Position numbers and translations under genes: made by a program. The notes under the pieces are model-generated. The model saw only the letters and a program-made list of their open reading frames with translations, did no database searches and was not told the DNA's origin. Positions 43,277 through 51,711 of a stretch of 64,000 nucleotides of DNA are shown here, in pieces (the stretch's first letter is position 1; each line of letters starts with the position of its first letter). The stretch is from Thiobacillus denitrificans ATCC 25259 (lineage in GTDB: Bacteria > Pseudomonadota > Gammaproteobacteria > Burkholderiales > Thiobacillaceae): the NCBI RefSeq assembly GCF_000012745.1, contig NC_007404.1, positions 1,488,001 through 1,552,000 on the forward strand. Direction: 5' to 3'.

Positions 43277-45001
43277 ATGCCCACGCACAACGCCGATATC
43301 GCCGCGGTCTTTTCCGAAATCGCCGACCGCCTTGAAATCCAGGGCGCCAACCCGTTTCGCATCCGCGCCTACCGCAACGCGGCGTTGACGCTCGGCGAGC
43401 TCGCGCAGGACGCGCGCGGCATGCTCGCCAAAGGCGAGGACTTGCGGCACATCCCCGGCATCGGCGACGACCTGGCGAGCAAGATCAGCGAAATCGTCGA
43501 CACGGGCCGCTGCGATCTGCTCGAACGCCTGCGGCGCGACCTGCCGCCGGCCGTCACCGAGTTGCTGCGCATTCCCGGTCTCGGTCCGCGCCGGGTCCGC
43601 GCGCTCTATCACGATCTGCAGGTACAGACCGTCGAGCAGCTCTACCGCGCGGCGCGCGACGGCCGCATCCGCGCGTTGCCCGGTTTCGGCGAAAAAACCG
43701 AGCTTCACATCATCGAGGCGATCGAGGCACACGCGAGCAAGACGCAGCGCTTCAAGCTCGCCGTCGCCGCCCAGTATGCCGACGCGCTCAGCGCATTCCT
43801 GCAGACCCAGCCCGGGGTAACAAAGGTCGCGGTCGCCGGCAGCTTCCGGCGCATGCGCGAGACCGTCGGCGACCTCGACATCGTCGCGACGGCTGCCGCC
43901 GACAGCCCCGTGATCGCGCGGCTGACCGGCTACGACGAGGTCGCGACCGTCCTCGGGGCAGGCAGCACCCGCGCAAGCGTCGTCCTCAAGAGCGGCCTGC
44001 AGGTCGATCTGCGCGTCGTCGCCGAGCAGGCGTTCGGCGCGGCGCTGCACTATTTCACCGGATCCAAGGCCCACAACATCGCGCTCCGGCGGATCGCGCA
44101 AAGGCGCGGCCTCAAGATCAACGAGTACGGCGTGTTCCGCGACAGCGAGCGCATCGCCGGCGAGGACGAGAGCTCGGTCTACCGCAGCGTCGACCTGCCC
44201 TGGATTCCGCCCGAACTGCGCGAGGACCGCGGCGAAATCGAGGCCGCGCGCGCCGGCCATCTGCCGCGGCTGGTCGAGCGCGCCGACCTGCGCGGCGACC
44301 TCCACGCGCACACCACGGCGACCGACGGCCACGACAGCCTGCGCGAGATGGCGCGCGCAGCCCAGGCGATCGGCCTCGAGTATCTCGCGATCACCGAACA
44401 CTCACGCCGTCTCGCGGTGGCACGCGGACTCGACCCGCTCCGACTCGCGCGGCAATGCGACGCGATCGACCGGCTCAACGCCGAACTCGACAGCTTCACC
44501 TTGCTGAAGGGCATCGAGGTCGACATCCTCGAAAACGGCGATCTCGACCTCCCCGACGACGTGCTCGGCCGCCTCGACCTGGTCGTCGGCGCGGTGCACA
44601 GCCGATTCGACCTCTCGCGCGCACGGCAGACGCGCCGCATCCTGCGCGCGATGGAACACCCGCACTTCACGCTGCTCGCGCATCCCACCGGGCGCCGGCT
44701 CGAGCACCGCGAGCCCTACGACGTCGACATGCTGCGCATCATCCGCGAGGCGAAAAGCCGCGGCTGCTTTCTCGAACTCAACGCCCATCCCGAACGCCTC
44801 GACCTGCTCGACACCCACTGCCACATGGCGAAGGAGGAAGGCGTGCTCGTGAGCGTCAACTCGGACGCGCACAGCCGCTTCGACTTCGCGAACCTCAGTT
44901 ACGGGATAGGGCAGGCGCGCCGCGGCTGGCTCGAGAAGGACGACGTCCTCAACACCCGACCGCTCGCGGCGCTGAGACCGCTGCTGAAGCGCACGATGTA
45001 A
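43277..45001 (+). CDS. polX: Family X DNA polymerase with PHP exonuclease domain (PolX)
   Basis: A 574-residue repair polymerase. Helix-hairpin-helix modules ([43 protein letters not shown]) precede the polymerase palm ([20 protein letters not shown], with catalytic Asp residues), then a PHP metal-dependent nuclease domain ([45 protein letters not shown]). It fills short gaps in DNA repair. Start at 43277 because the conserved [20 protein letters not shown] opens there. The long 5' extension is not conserved-looking. Confidence 0.95.
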   Translation: MPTHNADIAAVFSEIADRLEIQGANPFRIRAYRNAALTLGELAQDARGMLAKGEDLRHIPGIGDDLASKISEIVDTGRCDLLERLRRDLPPAVTELLRIPGLGPRRVRALYHDLQVQTVEQLYRAARDGRIRALPGFGEKTELHIIEAIEAHASKTQRFKLAVAAQYADALSAFLQTQPGVTKVAVAGSFRRMRETVGDLDIVATAAADSPVIARLTGYDEVATVLGAGSTRASVVLKSGLQVDLRVVAEQAFGAALHYFTGSKAHNIALRRIAQRRGLKINEYGVFRDSERIAGEDESSVYRSVDLPWIPPELREDRGEIEAARAGHLPRLVERADLRGDLHAHTTATDGHDSLREMARAAQAIGLEYLAITEHSRRLAVARGLDPLRLARQCDAIDRLNAELDSFTLLKGIEVDILENGDLDLPDDVLGRLDLVVGAVHSRFDLSRARQTRRILRAMEHPHFTLLAHPTGRRLEHREPYDVDMLRIIREAKSRGCFLELNAHPERLDLLDTHCHMAKEEGVLVSVNSDAHSRFDFANLSYGIGQARRGWLEKDDVLNTRPLAALRPLLKRTM

Positions 45002-45057
45002 GCCGGCGCCTGCGCGGCTTTTCGGCCGCCACTGACGCAGAGCGGCGTCAGCCGGCT
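45001..45057. repeat. Nested inverted repeats between convergent genes
   Basis: AGCCGGC (45001-45007) pairs with GCCGGCT (45051-45057). Inside, CTGACGC (45032-45038) pairs with GCGTCAG (45045-45051). They lie between the polX stop and the convergent HPF gene. No T-run is present, so termination is only one possibility. Confidence 0.4.
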
Positions 45058-45079
45058 CGCAGCCCCGGCAGCGCGCGTG

Positions 45080-45649
45080 TCACTCCGCCTCGGGCCCGCC
45101 GGGCGGCAGCTGGTGGTGACCGACGCTCACGCGCTTGGCCTGCGGGCCTTCGGCTGCCGACATGTCCTCGATGAACTTGACCGCGTCGCCCTCGCCGAGC
45201 TGCTCGAGCCTGACATTCACGAGGTTGGCGGCACTGAAATACCGCTCCTCGCCGTCCGGGCGGCGCACAAAACCGTAGCCCTCGTCGGGATAGAGACGGA
45301 CGACCTCGCCGATGAACTCCCGGTCGTGGGTCTTGGTCTCACGGCGCAACCGCCGCGAATAGTCGTCGAGCTGGCGCCGCGCGGCGTCGAACGCGTCACG
45401 CAGCGCGACATAGACGTCTTCGTGCGCATCGCGGTTGACGACGATCTCGCTTCCCGGCACGCCGATATCGATCCGCAACTTGAATACCTTGCCCTGATGC
45501 TTGTGCTGGTGCGGCACTTCGAGCACCACGCGGCAGGACATGATCGGCTGGAAAAACGTCTCGAGCTTGTCGGCCTTCTCGCGGATGTGCGCCTCGAGCG
45601 CTTCGGAGGGCTCGATGTCGCGGAATGTGATCTGCAGCGGTGTCTTCAT
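45080..45649 (-). CDS. Ribosome hibernation factor (HPF/RaiA) fused to a cold-shock domain
   Basis: A 189-residue two-domain protein. Residues 1-105 are an HPF/RaiA (YfiA) domain, which binds the ribosomal decoding centre and silences ribosomes (LQITFRDIEPSEALEAHIRE; EDVYVALRDAFDAARRQLDD). Residues ~110-178 are a cold-shock RNA-binding domain (EFIGEVVRLYPDEGYGFVRR with the RNP-type aromatics, then NVRLEQLGEGDAVKFIED). AAGGACGAGA lies before the start. The fusion suggests that ribosome silencing and RNA binding are combined. A shorter relative of the HPF helix is reused at 55454-55690. Confidence 0.93.
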   Translation of the reverse strand: MKTPLQITFRDIEPSEALEAHIREKADKLETFFQPIMSCRVVLEVPHQHKHQGKVFKLRIDIGVPGSEIVVNRDAHEDVYVALRDAFDAARRQLDDYSRRLRRETKTHDREFIGEVVRLYPDEGYGFVRRPDGEERYFSAANLVNVRLEQLGEGDAVKFIEDMSAAEGPQAKRVSVGHHQLPPGGPEAE

Positions 45650-45735
45650 CGTCTCGTCCTTGCTTTGAGATTCGGAGATGGCGCGCGATGGCCCCTCGTC
45701 CCGGCCGGGCGGTGCTCAGGCCGGAGGGGTTCGGC

Positions 45736-45921
45736 TCAATGGAGTTCCTCGTCCTCGTCGTGGTGGAAGACGAGATCCTCGAGCGCGACGGCGGTCGGCT
45801 CCCCGACCGGCTGCTCACGGACCGGATGCTCCGCGATCACGACGGCCTGAAACATCCATTGCTCCTTCTCGAGCCAGCAGTAGCCGAACTGCCCGTTGTG
45901 CAAGCACTCCCTCGATTGCAT
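45736..45921 (-). CDS. Small hypothetical protein, uncertain
   Basis: A 61-residue possible protein (MQSRECLHNGQFGYCWLEKE at the start, then VVIAEHPVREQPVGEPTAVA and an acidic end LVFHHDEDEELH). It looks like real coding sequence because it is hydrophobic and aromatic at the front and not Arg-rich like the antisense shadows. An AAAGGCGGG stretch lies ~8-16 bases ahead. It would be the gene upstream of the HPF fusion in the same direction. No family recognised. Confidence 0.4.
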   Translation of the reverse strand: MQSRECLHNGQFGYCWLEKEQWMFQAVVIAEHPVREQPVGEPTAVALEDLVFHHDEDEELH

Positions 45922-46020
45922 GTCGTCTGCCCGCCTTTCGTCTCGAACGCGTGCTTCCAGTCTGGCACAGATTTTTCGCTCTGCCCCGGCGGGCAGCGAC
46001 GGGGACGGCTGCTATAAAAA

Positions 46021-46037
46021 AAACGCGTAGCGCGTTT
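46021..46037. repeat. Hairpin in the leader of the duplicated acidic protein
   Basis: AAACGCG (46021-46027), TAG, CGCGTTT (46031-46037) is an exact inverted repeat. It follows a run of A (46016-46023), 30-46 bases before the next start codon. TATAAA at 46013-46018 could be a -10 for that gene. It may be an operator or a leader hairpin. Confidence 0.35.
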
Positions 46038-46066
46038 CCATCCTGCTCACCGTTTCTGGAACAGCC

Positions 46067-46567
46067 ATGATTCCCAATTCCATCGATGTCTCGAGCCGCG
46101 TCAGCCCCAGGCTGACCGCCCTTCTGCTTAGCCGGATCAACGACCCCGACACCGAACAGCCGGTGACCCTGATCGCGGTGCGGCGCTTCCTGGCCGACCT
46201 GCTGCCGCGGGACTTCCGCGAGGCCGAACGGCTGCATCGCTTCGACGTCAGCGAATCGCTGCTCGACGAGCTCGACGCGCTGATCGAGGAATTCGACCAG
46301 AATGCGCTCGCCCTCGATTTCGCCCAGGCGTCGGCGAGCGAGGCCTTGTCGCGCGTGATCGAGGCCATGCTCGACGACGAAAACAACGAGAATCCGCCGA
46401 CGCTGAGCCAGGTGCGCGCCGCCCTGCTCGACGGTCTCGGCGCGCGGCTCATCGGCGAAGGCGTGCTCGACGACGATGAGGACGACACGCTGCTTGCCGA
46501 AATCGACGCGCTGATCGAGCAGTTCGGCGAGAACACTTCCGCCGAGGAGTGCCTGCGCTATGAATGA
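46067..46567 (+). CDS. Acidic protein with two tandem ~65-residue repeats, unknown function
   Basis: A 166-residue all-helical acidic protein, not recognised. Residues ~15-80 and ~92-156 are repeats of one another: LLDELDALIEEFDQN against LLAEIDALIEQFGEN, and QPVTLIAVRRFLADLLPRDF against NPPTLSQVRAALLDGLGARL. This internal duplication suggests a two-lobed scaffold. No signal peptide, membrane segment or cysteine cluster is seen. It is followed after 21 bases by a tiny membrane protein gene. Confidence 0.75.
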   Translation: MIPNSIDVSSRVSPRLTALLLSRINDPDTEQPVTLIAVRRFLADLLPRDFREAERLHRFDVSESLLDELDALIEEFDQNALALDFAQASASEALSRVIEAMLDDENNENPPTLSQVRAALLDGLGARLIGEGVLDDDEDDTLLAEIDALIEQFGENTSAEECLRYE

Positions 46568-46588
46568 GCACGGCGCGGGGGGACTTCC

Positions 46589-46753
46589 GTGCTGAGAAAC
46601 ACGCGGACCCGCCGCGCGCTCGCGGTGGCGCTGATCGTCGCCGGCGGGGCGCTGCTCTACCTCGCCCCCGAGGCCTGGGCCGGCGGCGTCGTGGTGCTCG
46701 CGCTCGGCGTGCTGCTCGAACTCGCCGGCGTCGTGCTCGAGCGCCGCAGCTGA
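46589..46753 (+). CDS. Small two-helix membrane protein
   Basis: A 54-residue protein from a GTG start: a basic N-terminus (MLRNTRTRRA), then two hydrophobic segments (LAVALIVAGGALLYLAP and GGVVVLALGVLLELAGVVL) separated by a Trp-containing turn, ending with ERRS. Positively charged residues at both ends suggest a hairpin in the inner membrane with both ends in the cytoplasm. Function unknown. Its position right behind the duplicated acidic gene suggests co-transcription. Confidence 0.55.
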   Translation: MLRNTRTRRALAVALIVAGGALLYLAPEAWAGGVVVLALGVLLELAGVVLERRS

Positions 46754-46888
46754 GGCACGGCAGCCGTGGATTCATCGTCCTAGTATGAAAGCACACCCTT
46801 GCGCCGCCTGCGTCAGGGGCAGATTCATGCCCTGCGGCGTGCGCGGCCGCCTGCCCAGCCGGTTCTTCGACCTGAAAGGAGCCCCCCG

Positions 46889-47380
46889 ATGAAAACCTTC
46901 AACGGTTTCACCCCTGTCCGCCATGACCGTCTGATCGAGGAAGCCCGAATCGATCCCTACCGCGCGACCCGCAAGCCGCCCGAGCCGACCGTGTGCCCGC
47001 AATGCAGCGCGGTATTCCACGAGGGCCGCTGGCAGTGGATCGCCAAGCCGGCGAATGCGCACGAGGAATTGTGCCCCGCGTGCCGGCGCATCGCCGAGGA
47101 ACTCCCGGCCGGTTTCGTTTCTATCGGCGGGCCCTTCTTCCAGCAGAACCGCGACGAACTGATGAACCTGATCCGCAACGAAGAAGAGCGCGCCAAGGCC
47201 GAGCACCCGTTGAAGCGCATCATGAAGATCGAGGACGACGCCGACGGCATCCTCGTGACGACGACCGAGATCCATCTCGCCCGCGGCATCGGCGAGGCGC
47301 TTCACCACGCCTACCAGGGCGAACTCGAATTCCATTACAACGAAAACGAAAACCTGCTGCGCGTCGTGTGGGAACGTTAG
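46889..47380 (+). CDS. BCAM0308-type zinc-ribbon protein
   Basis: A 163-residue cytoplasmic protein. CPQC (near residue 36) and CPAC (near 63) form a two-CxxC zinc ribbon (PTVCPQCSAVFHEGRWQWIA ... EELCPACRRIAEELP). The region after residue 100 is an alpha/beta part (DGILVTTTEIHLARGIGEAL) with resemblance to archaeal NMD3-type zinc proteins. I know it as the BCAM0308 family, whose role is not established. AAAGGAG lies ahead of the ATG. It precedes the amidoligase cluster and points the same way, with a 129-base gap. Confidence 0.8.
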   Translation: MKTFNGFTPVRHDRLIEEARIDPYRATRKPPEPTVCPQCSAVFHEGRWQWIAKPANAHEELCPACRRIAEELPAGFVSIGGPFFQQNRDELMNLIRNEEERAKAEHPLKRIMKIEDDADGILVTTTEIHLARGIGEALHHAYQGELEFHYNENENLLRVVWER

Positions 47381-47509
47381 GGCACCCGACTCTCTCTTCC
47401 TTTGGCGGCCCATGCGCGCGATGCCGCCCCGGGCCTGCCGCAGCGCGGCACCCCGCACGGCGCGCTTGCGAGCGCCGCGTCCATTCAACACGAGGCAAGG
47501 ATCCGTCCG

Positions 47510-48235
47510 ATGCACCCGATCACCTTCCGCCTGCCGATCAAGATCCTGCCGCAGCCGGACGAGACGACCTGCGGGCCGACCTGCCTGCATGCCGTCTACC
47601 GTTACTGGGGCGACGACGTCCCGCTTTCGGCGGTGATCGACCGCACGCACCGCCTCGAACACGGCGGCACCTTCGCGATTTTTCTGGCCTGCGACGCGCT
47701 GCGCCACGGCTATGAAGCGACGATCTACACCTACAACCTCACGGTCTTCGACCCGAGCTGGTTCAAACCCGGCGTCGACATCGCCGAGCGGCTTGCGCGC
47801 CAGCGCGAGCTCAAGCACGACACGCGGCTCCAGCACGTCACCGAGGGCTACCTCGAATTCCTCAGACTGGGCGGCAAGCTGCGCCTGACCGACCTGTCGC
47901 GACCGCTGATCAAGGGCCTCCTGCGGCGCAATCTGCCGATCATCACCGGGCTCAGTTCGACCTACCTCTACCGTGCGATGCGCGAACACGGCCCCGACGA
48001 CCAGCCTGACGATCTGCGCGGCCTGCCGTCCGGCCATTTCGTCGTGATCGCCGGCTACGACCGCGAGCGCCATACCCTGCTCGTCGCCGACCCTTACTCG
48101 CGCCACCCCTACACGCCGTCGCACGAGTATTGGGTCAGCATCGACCGCGTCATCGGCGCGGTGCTGCTCGGCATCGTCACCCACGATGCCAACCTGCTGT
48201 TCATCTATCCGCCGCGCGCGTTGCCGCGGGCCTGA
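47510..48235 (+). CDS. C39-like papain-fold peptidase of the amidoligase cluster
   Basis: A 241-residue protein with a C39-type (papain fold) active site: Gln/Cys motif in LPQPDETTCGPTCLHAVYRY (Cys21 nucleophile), His176 in LPSGHFVVIAGYD, and Asp194 in LVADPYS. There is no transporter or leader-binding part, so it is a free enzyme, perhaps cleaving or transferring small peptides. It is the first of four tightly packed genes; the next starts three bases on. Two in-frame regions upstream have no good start. Confidence 0.85.
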   Translation: MHPITFRLPIKILPQPDETTCGPTCLHAVYRYWGDDVPLSAVIDRTHRLEHGGTFAIFLACDALRHGYEATIYTYNLTVFDPSWFKPGVDIAERLARQRELKHDTRLQHVTEGYLEFLRLGGKLRLTDLSRPLIKGLLRRNLPIITGLSSTYLYRAMREHGPDDQPDDLRGLPSGHFVVIAGYDRERHTLLVADPYSRHPYTPSHEYWVSIDRVIGAVLLGIVTHDANLLFIYPPRALPRA

Positions 48236-48237
48236 AC

Positions 48238-49710
48238 GTGCGCGTCCTCATCGTCGTCGACGACCCGCCCGACTGGCCCCTCGACATCCCCGGCATCGGG
48301 GTCGTCGCGGCCGAGGCCTATCTGACCGACCCGACCTACGGCGACGACCGCTCGGTCAAGGTCTTCAACCTCTGCCGCTCCTACCGCTACCAGAGCACGG
48401 GCTACTACGTCTCGCTGCTCGCCGAAGCGCGCGGGCACCGCCCGCTGCCCCGGGTCGGCACGATCGAGGACCTCGCCTCGCCGAAGCTGTTGCCGCTCCT
48501 GGTCGGCGACCTCGACGCGCTGGTGCAGACCGCGCTGGCCCCGATCAAGTCGCAGAGCTTCGAGCTCAGCATCTATTTCGGCCGCAACGTCGCGAGCCGT
48601 TACGACGCCTTGAGCCAGCAGCTGTTCGCCCGCCTGCAGGCACCGCTGCTGCGTGCATATTTCGAGCGCCGCAACGGCGACTGGCGGCTCGCGGAGGTGC
48701 AGGCCATCGCGGCGAGCGAAATCCCGGTCCCGCACCGCGAGTTCGTCGTCGAGGCGGCGACGGCCCATTTCACCGGCCATCGCCGCATCACGCGCAAGCG
48801 CGCGGCGCCGCGCTTCAATCTCGCGATCCTGCACGACCCGGCCAATCCCGAGCCGCCGTCCAACGCGCGGGCGATGCGCCGCTTCGAGAAGGCTGCCGAA
48901 GAGCTAGGCCTCCAGGTCGCCTTGATCACACGCAACGACCTCGAGCGCCTGCCCCGCTTCGACGCCCTCTTCATCCGCGACACGACCTATCCCAACCATT
49001 ACACCTACAGCTTTTCGCGTCGGGCCGCCGCCGAGGGCCTGGTCGTGATCGACGACCCCGACTCGATCCTCAAATGCAACAACAAGGTCTATCTCGCCGA
49101 ACTGCACGTCCGCCACCACATTCCCGCGCCGCGAACGCTGGTCGTGCACCAGGGCAACATCGGCGCGATCGTCGCGACTCTCGGGCTGCCGTGCGTGCTC
49201 AAGCAGCCCGACAGTTCCGGATCGCTCGGCGTCGACCGGGTCGACACCGAGCCCGAGCTGCTCGCCAAGGTGAGGACAATGCTGCGCAAGTCCGAACTCG
49301 TCGTCGCCCAGGAATGGCTGCCGACGGCCTTCGACTGGCGGATCGGCGTCCTCGACCACCGCCCGCTCTACGTCTGCAAATACTTCATGGCGCCCGGCCA
49401 CTGGCAGATCGTCAAGCGCGAGCCCGGCCGCAAGGGCTACCAGGAAGGCCGCGTCAAGGCGGTCGCGGTCGCCGAGGTGCCGGAGGAAGTGATCAAGATC
49501 GCGCTGCAGACGGCCGACCTCATCGGGGACGGGCTCTACGGCGTCGACGTCAAGGTCGTCGGCAATCGCTGCTACGTCATCGAGGTCAACGACAACCCCA
49601 ACATCGACGCCGGCAACGAAGACGGCGTGCTGAAGGACGCGCTCTACCGCGAAATCATGGGCTCCTTCGTGCGTCGCCTCGAGGCCCGCAAGCTGGGTCA
49701 TCCCCAATGA
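48238..49710 (+). CDS. RimK-type ATP-grasp ligase with RLAN N-terminal domain
   Basis: A 490-residue peptide ligase. The N-terminal ~190 residues (VRVLIVVDDPPDWPLDIPGI ... FNLCRSYRYQSTGYYVSLLA) match the RimK-like ATP-grasp N-terminal (RLAN) type. The C-terminal half is an ATP-grasp domain (AVPCVLKQP-type region LGLPCVLKQPDSSGSLGVDR; metal-binding end YVIEVNDNPNIDAGNED). ATP-grasp ligases join a carboxyl group to an amine through an acyl-phosphate. GTG start is three bases after the peptidase gene; the 3' end overlaps the next gene by four bases (ATGA). Confidence 0.93.
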   Translation: MRVLIVVDDPPDWPLDIPGIGVVAAEAYLTDPTYGDDRSVKVFNLCRSYRYQSTGYYVSLLAEARGHRPLPRVGTIEDLASPKLLPLLVGDLDALVQTALAPIKSQSFELSIYFGRNVASRYDALSQQLFARLQAPLLRAYFERRNGDWRLAEVQAIAASEIPVPHREFVVEAATAHFTGHRRITRKRAAPRFNLAILHDPANPEPPSNARAMRRFEKAAEELGLQVALITRNDLERLPRFDALFIRDTTYPNHYTYSFSRRAAAEGLVVIDDPDSILKCNNKVYLAELHVRHHIPAPRTLVVHQGNIGAIVATLGLPCVLKQPDSSGSLGVDRVDTEPELLAKVRTMLRKSELVVAQEWLPTAFDWRIGVLDHRPLYVCKYFMAPGHWQIVKREPGRKGYQEGRVKAVAVAEVPEEVIKIALQTADLIGDGLYGVDVKVVGNRCYVIEVNDNPNIDAGNEDGVLKDALYREIMGSFVRRLEARKLGHPQ

Positions 49711-50939
49711 ATCCGCCTGCGCTCGACGCCTTTGCGGGTTACGGCGTCGAGCTCGAATACATGGTCGTCGCGCGCGACACGCTCGCCGTGCTGCCGATCG
49801 CCGACCGTCTGCTCGCGAGCGCCGCCGGCCGCGCGGCCAGCGCGGTCGTGCGCGGCGGTTTCGGCTGGTGCAACGAAATCGTCCTGCATCTGGTCGAGAT
49901 CAAGAATCAGGCGCCCGCCCCGGCGCTCGCGCCGCTCGCCGCCGGCTTTCAGGCCGAGGTCGCCGCGATCGGGCAATTTCTGCAGCCGCTCGGCGCGCGC
50001 CTCATGCCGACCGGTATGCATCCGTGGATGGACCCGCGGCGCGAAACCCGCCTCTGGGCGGACGATCCGGCCGGCATCTACCGCGCCTACGACCGCATCT
50101 TCGACTGCCACAGCCACGGCCAGGCCAACCTGCAGAGCATGCAGCTCAACCTGCCCTTCGCCGACGACACGCAATTCGCCCGCCTGCACGCCGCGATCCG
50201 GCTCGTCCTTCCGATCCTGCCCGCGATCGCCGCGAGCTCGCCCCTGGCCGATGGCCGTCCGGCCGCCCACCTCGACGCGCGCATGGCCGCCTACGCCGGC
50301 GCCGTCGCGCGGGTTCCCGCCGTGATCGGCGAACTCGTGCCCGACACGGCCACCGGCCGCGCCGACTATGTCGAACAGGTGCTCGCGCCGATGTACCGCG
50401 CGATCGCGCCGCTCGACCCGGACGGTGTGCTGCAGCACGAATGGCTCAACGCGCGCGGCGCAATTCCGCGCTTTGAACGCGACGCGATCGAAATCCGCGT
50501 GGTCGACATGCAGGAATGCCCCGCGGCCGACCTCGCGATCGCCGCGGCGACCGCGGCGGCGGTGCGCGCGCTCTACGACGCGACCTGGTCGTCGCTGTCC
50601 GAACAACAGGCGATCGCGACCCCCGTCCTCACGCGGCTGATGCACGCCTGCGTGCGGTACGGCGACGCGGCACTGATCGACGACGGGCCCTATCTGCGGC
50701 TGCTCGGACTACCTGCCCACCCCGTCGCGGCGGCCGAGGTCTGGCAGCACCTGATCGAAACCACCGGCGTCGGTCGCGCCGCGCCCTGGCGCGAGCCGCT
50801 GCAATGCATGCAGCAGCAGGGACCGCTCGCGCGCCGGATCTTGCGCGCCCTCGGGGCCGATGCGACGCGGCAGCGCCAGCATGCGGTCTACGAAGCGCTC
50901 TGCGATTGCCTCGATGCCGGGCGGATGTTCACGCCGTGA
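49707..50939 (+). CDS. GCS2-like (glutamate-cysteine ligase fold) amidoligase
   Basis: A 410-residue protein of the glutamate-cysteine ligase type 2 fold: YGVELEYMVV at the N-terminus (metal-binding Glu residues), CNEIVLHLVEIKNQAP, HGQANLQSMQLNLPF, and ARGAIPRFERDAIEIRVVD. These enzymes form amide bonds to a glutamate-like side-chain or alpha carboxylate with ATP. It overlaps the ATP-grasp gene (ATGA) and is followed two bases later by the amidohydrolase, so all four genes appear to be one functional unit. Confidence 0.9.
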   Translation: MNPPALDAFAGYGVELEYMVVARDTLAVLPIADRLLASAAGRAASAVVRGGFGWCNEIVLHLVEIKNQAPAPALAPLAAGFQAEVAAIGQFLQPLGARLMPTGMHPWMDPRRETRLWADDPAGIYRAYDRIFDCHSHGQANLQSMQLNLPFADDTQFARLHAAIRLVLPILPAIAASSPLADGRPAAHLDARMAAYAGAVARVPAVIGELVPDTATGRADYVEQVLAPMYRAIAPLDPDGVLQHEWLNARGAIPRFERDAIEIRVVDMQECPAADLAIAAATAAAVRALYDATWSSLSEQQAIATPVLTRLMHACVRYGDAALIDDGPYLRLLGLPAHPVAAAEVWQHLIETTGVGRAAPWREPLQCMQQQGPLARRILRALGADATRQRQHAVYEALCDCLDAGRMFTP

Positions 50940-50941
50940 CG

Positions 50942-51643
50942 ATGCCCGGGAGACCCGCGCTCCTGATCAGTTGCGAACATGGCGGCAGGCGCATTCCACC
51001 GCCCTACCGCAGCCTGTTTGCCGGCCACGACGCGCTGCTGCGCAGCCATCGCGGCCACGATCCCGGCGCGCTTGCCCTCGCACGTGAGATGGCCGCAGCT
51101 TTCGGCGCGCCACTTATCCAGTCGACGGTCAGTCGCCTGCTCGTCGACCTCAACCGCTCGCCCGGCCATCCCCGCCTGTATTCGCCGATGACCCGCGGGC
51201 TACCCGCCGCCGCGCGGCGCGAAGTCTTCGCACGCTATTACTTGCCTTATCGCGCGCGTATCGAAGCCTACGTGGCGCGCGTGATCGAAAACGGCGAGCG
51301 TCTCGTCCACATCGCGTCGCATAGCTTCACGCCGGTGCTCGACGGCGAGGTGCGCCATGCCGATGTCGGCCTGCTCTACGACCCGTGGCGTCCCGGCGAG
51401 GTCGCACTGTGCCGCGGCTGGCAGCGCGCCATCGAGGCCCGCGCGCCAGCTTGGAAGGTGCGCCGCAACTACCCCTATACCGGCAGCTCCGACGGCCTGA
51501 CCGCTTACCTGCGCAAGCGGTTCGGACCCGCGCAGTACGTGGGCGTCGAACTCGAAGTCAACCAGAAATACGTTTTCGCGCGTGGCCGCGCGTGGCGCGC
51601 GCTGCGCGAAACCCTGATCGAGACCCTCGGCGACGCGCTCTGA
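50942..51643 (+). CDS. N-formylglutamate amidohydrolase-like protein
   Basis: A 233-residue zinc hydrolase of the N-formylglutamate amidohydrolase (HutG-like) family: LLISCEHGGRRIPPPY (metal-binding), STVSRLLVDLNRSPGHPRLY (active-site Arg), LVHIASHSFTPVL (His), and VGVELEVNQKYV (Glu). The family removes a formyl or similar group from an amino acid or peptide. It is the last gene of the four-gene cluster. It could trim or release the product made by the two ligases; the true substrate is unknown. Confidence 0.92.
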   Translation: MPGRPALLISCEHGGRRIPPPYRSLFAGHDALLRSHRGHDPGALALAREMAAAFGAPLIQSTVSRLLVDLNRSPGHPRLYSPMTRGLPAAARREVFARYYLPYRARIEAYVARVIENGERLVHIASHSFTPVLDGEVRHADVGLLYDPWRPGEVALCRGWQRAIEARAPAWKVRRNYPYTGSSDGLTAYLRKRFGPAQYVGVELEVNQKYVFARGRAWRALRETLIETLGDAL

Positions 51644-51711
51644 AGCGGCGCTCGCGTTCGGAGCCGTCCGCCGCCTACAATCAGAAACGTCAACAACCCA
51701 GCCCGCGCCCG

